Positions 62,001-64,000 of a DNA stretch of 64,000 bases are shown here, piece after piece; positions within the stretch are counted from its first letter, which is position 1; every line of letters starts with the position of its first letter. Origin of the DNA: Protula sp. h YS-2021. Taxonomy: Eukaryota; Annelida; Polychaeta; Sabellida; Serpulidae. The DNA lies in contig OX457025.1 in the NCBI GenBank assembly GCA_949752745.1, forward strand, positions 50,085,601-50,149,600, read 5' to 3'. The translations under genes and the position numbers were made by a program. The notes under the pieces were generated by a model. That model was not told the DNA's origin, did not search any database, and saw only the letters and a list, made by a program, of their open reading frames with translations.

Positions 62001-64000
62001 CCCCTCCACATCTGACCCTGACAATGGATCCCACATCCCTCCCTGAATGCATCGGTCTGGAGTTCTGTCTCTGGGGACGGGGCATGAAAGGGTAACCCCT
62101 CGCTCATGAAATCTGGGTCGCACCACCAGAGAAGGGGAATAGCGCAGCTTCAGAGATCGTCACTGTGGCCTTGGCTGACCTTCCCTGTACCAGAACCCAT
62201 CTTACTAGTCTCTGAAACAGTCTGCAGTGCAAACGGTCCAGGGGGGGGCTGTACTAGTAGGCCTAGAAGTGACTACATGGCTTGTAAGCTTAGCTTCTGG
62301 TTTGAAAGAATGCTTTGTGTATCTTGTGTAATCTTTCGTTGCCTACCTGTGGTGGGGAACTCTCGGGCTGTCAGCAAGTTTCAGGGCAATGTTCTTGCTT
62401 TGGGGTCAGCTCGGATATGGCAAGATTTACCTAAAGACCTACTTGTACCGCCTTTCTGACTATGTAGATCGTCTGACGGCAAGGTGTTCCCTTGTGCGCG
62501 TGGGTCAGAAACCAAACGTCCAGGTATTATAATACTAGCATATCCTGCAGATGTGCCCATGCCTTTAGAATCCTCGAAACCTTTGAAAAGACGTATGGGG
62601 CTGGGGCGAGGCCGAAGGGAAGTGCCAAATTCCCAAACCCCTTTGCAATATTTGGAAACAGAGTTACTTTCTAGCTCAGTGGTTCAGGGGGATATAAAGG
62701 TAAGTATCCGGTAGCTCTATCGATGTGCCCCATATGCCTGCTTGGAGAGTTCCTTTTATAACCTGTTCCGTGTCCATTTGGATAGAGGTTACTTGAAGAA
62801 ACTGACTGCGGGATGAGAGATCTATTACTAGTCTCCCACCCCCTGACTTTTTGGGGTACCAGCAAAACCCTGCTGAAAAAGGCTGTCTGGTTTTCTGGCA
62901 TCTCCCTGGCACCTTTGACCTGAAAGTCTCTTACCATTTCTTGTAGGGCTATGTCTTTCTCTGAGCTCTGCTGGTAGACAGTGGCTATGTTACCCGTTTT
63001 TTTGTTGAAAAGTTAGAGGGATAAAAGGTTTGTGCACTCTCGAACCCTCCATGAATGGGAGAAGATAACCACTTCTGAGCTCTCGAACTACCTTCCAGAG
63101 GCTCCTAATTCTTCCCAAGCTTGCGAGAACTTGCCTAGATTTCCGCCTACGGACAAGGACGCGTTGTAGAACAGTGAATTTCTTAGATCGCTTAAGCTGA
63201 GAAAAGTGTCGCCAGGAGACGAGGCCCTCGTCTTCAGGAGGTACTTTGGTTGGCTGCTCCCTGTGCTGATGTGTGTGTTGTCCCTCCAGTCTCCCGCCTG
63301 CTTGGCCCTCTTGGGTGGGTTGGGGTACTGCACCTGAGAACCGGACCGAGATTGCTCTGTCGGAGTATGTCGTGGCTTCTTGCCTTTCGCCGTTGGACGA
63401 AAGGAGGCATTGGACATCAGAGCAAAGTCTTGGGATACTGAACGGCTCTTTGTTTGGTCTTTCCACCTCCACGGAGACAAAAGGTCCTTCTCGTCATGGG
63501 GTCATGGCGTAGATCCCGTAATTCTTTGACATTATACCAGCAGTGCTGGGGAAAGGCGTCCCGTGTTAAATAACCATTGACGACATCGGGAAGGTTGAGA
63601 GTTTAACGACTTCATGAGTTGCGAGAGATAAGCATTCCAGAAACTTGTAGGATACAGAGTCACTGAGATCTAAGTCCTGTCATCTTGCTCTTAAGGCTTT
63701 CACAGTGTGGTCCTGAAAGGACATGATATTAACCAAATGACAAGCAGTGGTCTCAGTGGTCCTGGTGTCTCTCTCTGCTAGTGGAATGCCCGAGTTAGCG
63801 CGTACTTTTAGCATCCACACAGTCCATTTGATGGGATGCTCTAACGCTTCTAACGGGATCTGGTCGTCGGACGAGCAGTAGGGTCTCGCAGGAACAGAGC
63901 AATGTTTTGATGAGTGAAATCGCGATAACAGGAAACCCTCGCTGGCGTCCATTTTCTTGACCTCGTTTGAACGCAGGGTTACCGCATTTGTCAGGCCTTC
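59040..64000 (-). mobile_element. Decayed DIRS-like tyrosine-recombinase retrotransposon
   Basis: Reading leftward on the minus strand: a gag-like end and RT entry (VGGNLGKFSQAWEELGA, then VVRELRSGYLLPF, about 63170-63050); RT (FCWYPKKSGGGRLVIDLSS at about 62870-62810, IELPDTYLYIPLNH at about 62715); an RNase H remnant (GKWQSNVRRYHINWMELRVV at about 62010-61950); a tyrosine recombinase N-terminal region (STVYRSEWNKL at about 61200, GSREGYRGAIGSRLE at about 61110-61060); its catalytic LALASGKRRDEIHA (about 60870-60830); and a C-terminal QVKAHHV (about 59720). Many stops and frameshifts break it, and a pogo-like MITE splits the recombinase. Boundaries are uncertain and the right end is off window. 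Confidence 0.75.
60008..60740. mobile_element. pogo-like MITE in the DIRS recombinase
   Basis: It starts CAGTGGAACCTCGGCATCGG and ends with the inverse CAGAGGTTCCACTG, flanked by TA (60006-60007 and 60741-60742). TGGGACCACCTC and GGACCGC(C/T)TCTGAAATAGG-like internal repeats mirror each other at the ends. The CAGTGGAACCTC tip is typical of pogo/Tigger-type elements. No transposase is encoded in the 733 bp. Confidence 0.85.

Overview
The window is animal nuclear DNA, most likely from an aquatic invertebrate. It has spliced host exons, a tRNA-derived SINE, BEL/Pao and DIRS-like retrotransposon remains, many short inverted-repeat elements and long AT-rich satellites. GGTCAAGGTCACC-type repeats recall molluscs, but the phylum cannot be fixed from sequence alone. 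Positions 1-25,926 are one Maverick/Polinton (adintovirus-like) element inserted inside a second, older one. Most of 25,927-64,000 is repeat-rich host DNA. || Inner Polinton, 1098-18933 (17,836 bp): it ends in 5'-AGTAGTATATAA and its inverse, is flanked by a perfect 6-bp target duplication (TTTGTC), and has long terminal inverted repeats (TIRs). The plus strand carries an accessory block (small proteins, two PC4-like/Cys-rich paralogues, a NADAR-domain protein, a Cys-rich protein) at 2.1-5.5 kb. A packed structural and integration block follows at 5.7-11.4 kb: chromodomain integrase, A32-type packaging ATPase, two basic/unknown virion-type proteins, penton-like minor capsid, pVI/pX-like core protein, double-jelly-roll major capsid and adenain-type protease. 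The minus strand (16.9-11.8 kb) carries protein-primed DNA polymerase B and four small PC4-like proteins. The blocks converge on a repeat array at 11.5-11.8 kb. Lesions seen: one amber codon in a PC4-like paralogue, one frameshift in a small accessory gene, and one frameshift in polB. || Outer Polinton, window start to 25926, minus orientation: penton-like gene (cut by the window edge), an unknown virion-type gene split by the inner element, then broken membrane-peptide, ATPase, integrase, Cys-rich and PC4-like genes. It also holds an open gene for a protein with two tandem CARD-like domains, an acidic ORF, a plus-strand proline-rich ORF and GA-rich minisatellites. It ends with the same AGTAGTATATAA terminus. 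|| Host region, 25.9-64 kb: a decayed BEL/Pao pol; a CD225/dispanin gene on the minus strand, whose two visible exons (43804-42857 and 31485-31319) match in splice phase across an 11.4-kb intron filled with satellites and a SINE; a series of foldback elements whose inverted ends are arrays of short GC-rich subrepeats; GATATC/GATCTC-rich inverted-repeat elements; a TTAA-flanked and a TA-flanked element; and a decayed DIRS-like retrotransposon (minus) with a pogo-like MITE in its recombinase. || Most notable: the self-nested insertion with exact junctions; a NADAR gene and an expanded PC4-like family in a Polinton; a tandem-CARD cargo gene; CRE and ETS sites packed in the TIR; stop codons embedded in the TATA box of the next gene; and adenain-type cleavage motifs ahead of a membrane-active peptide.
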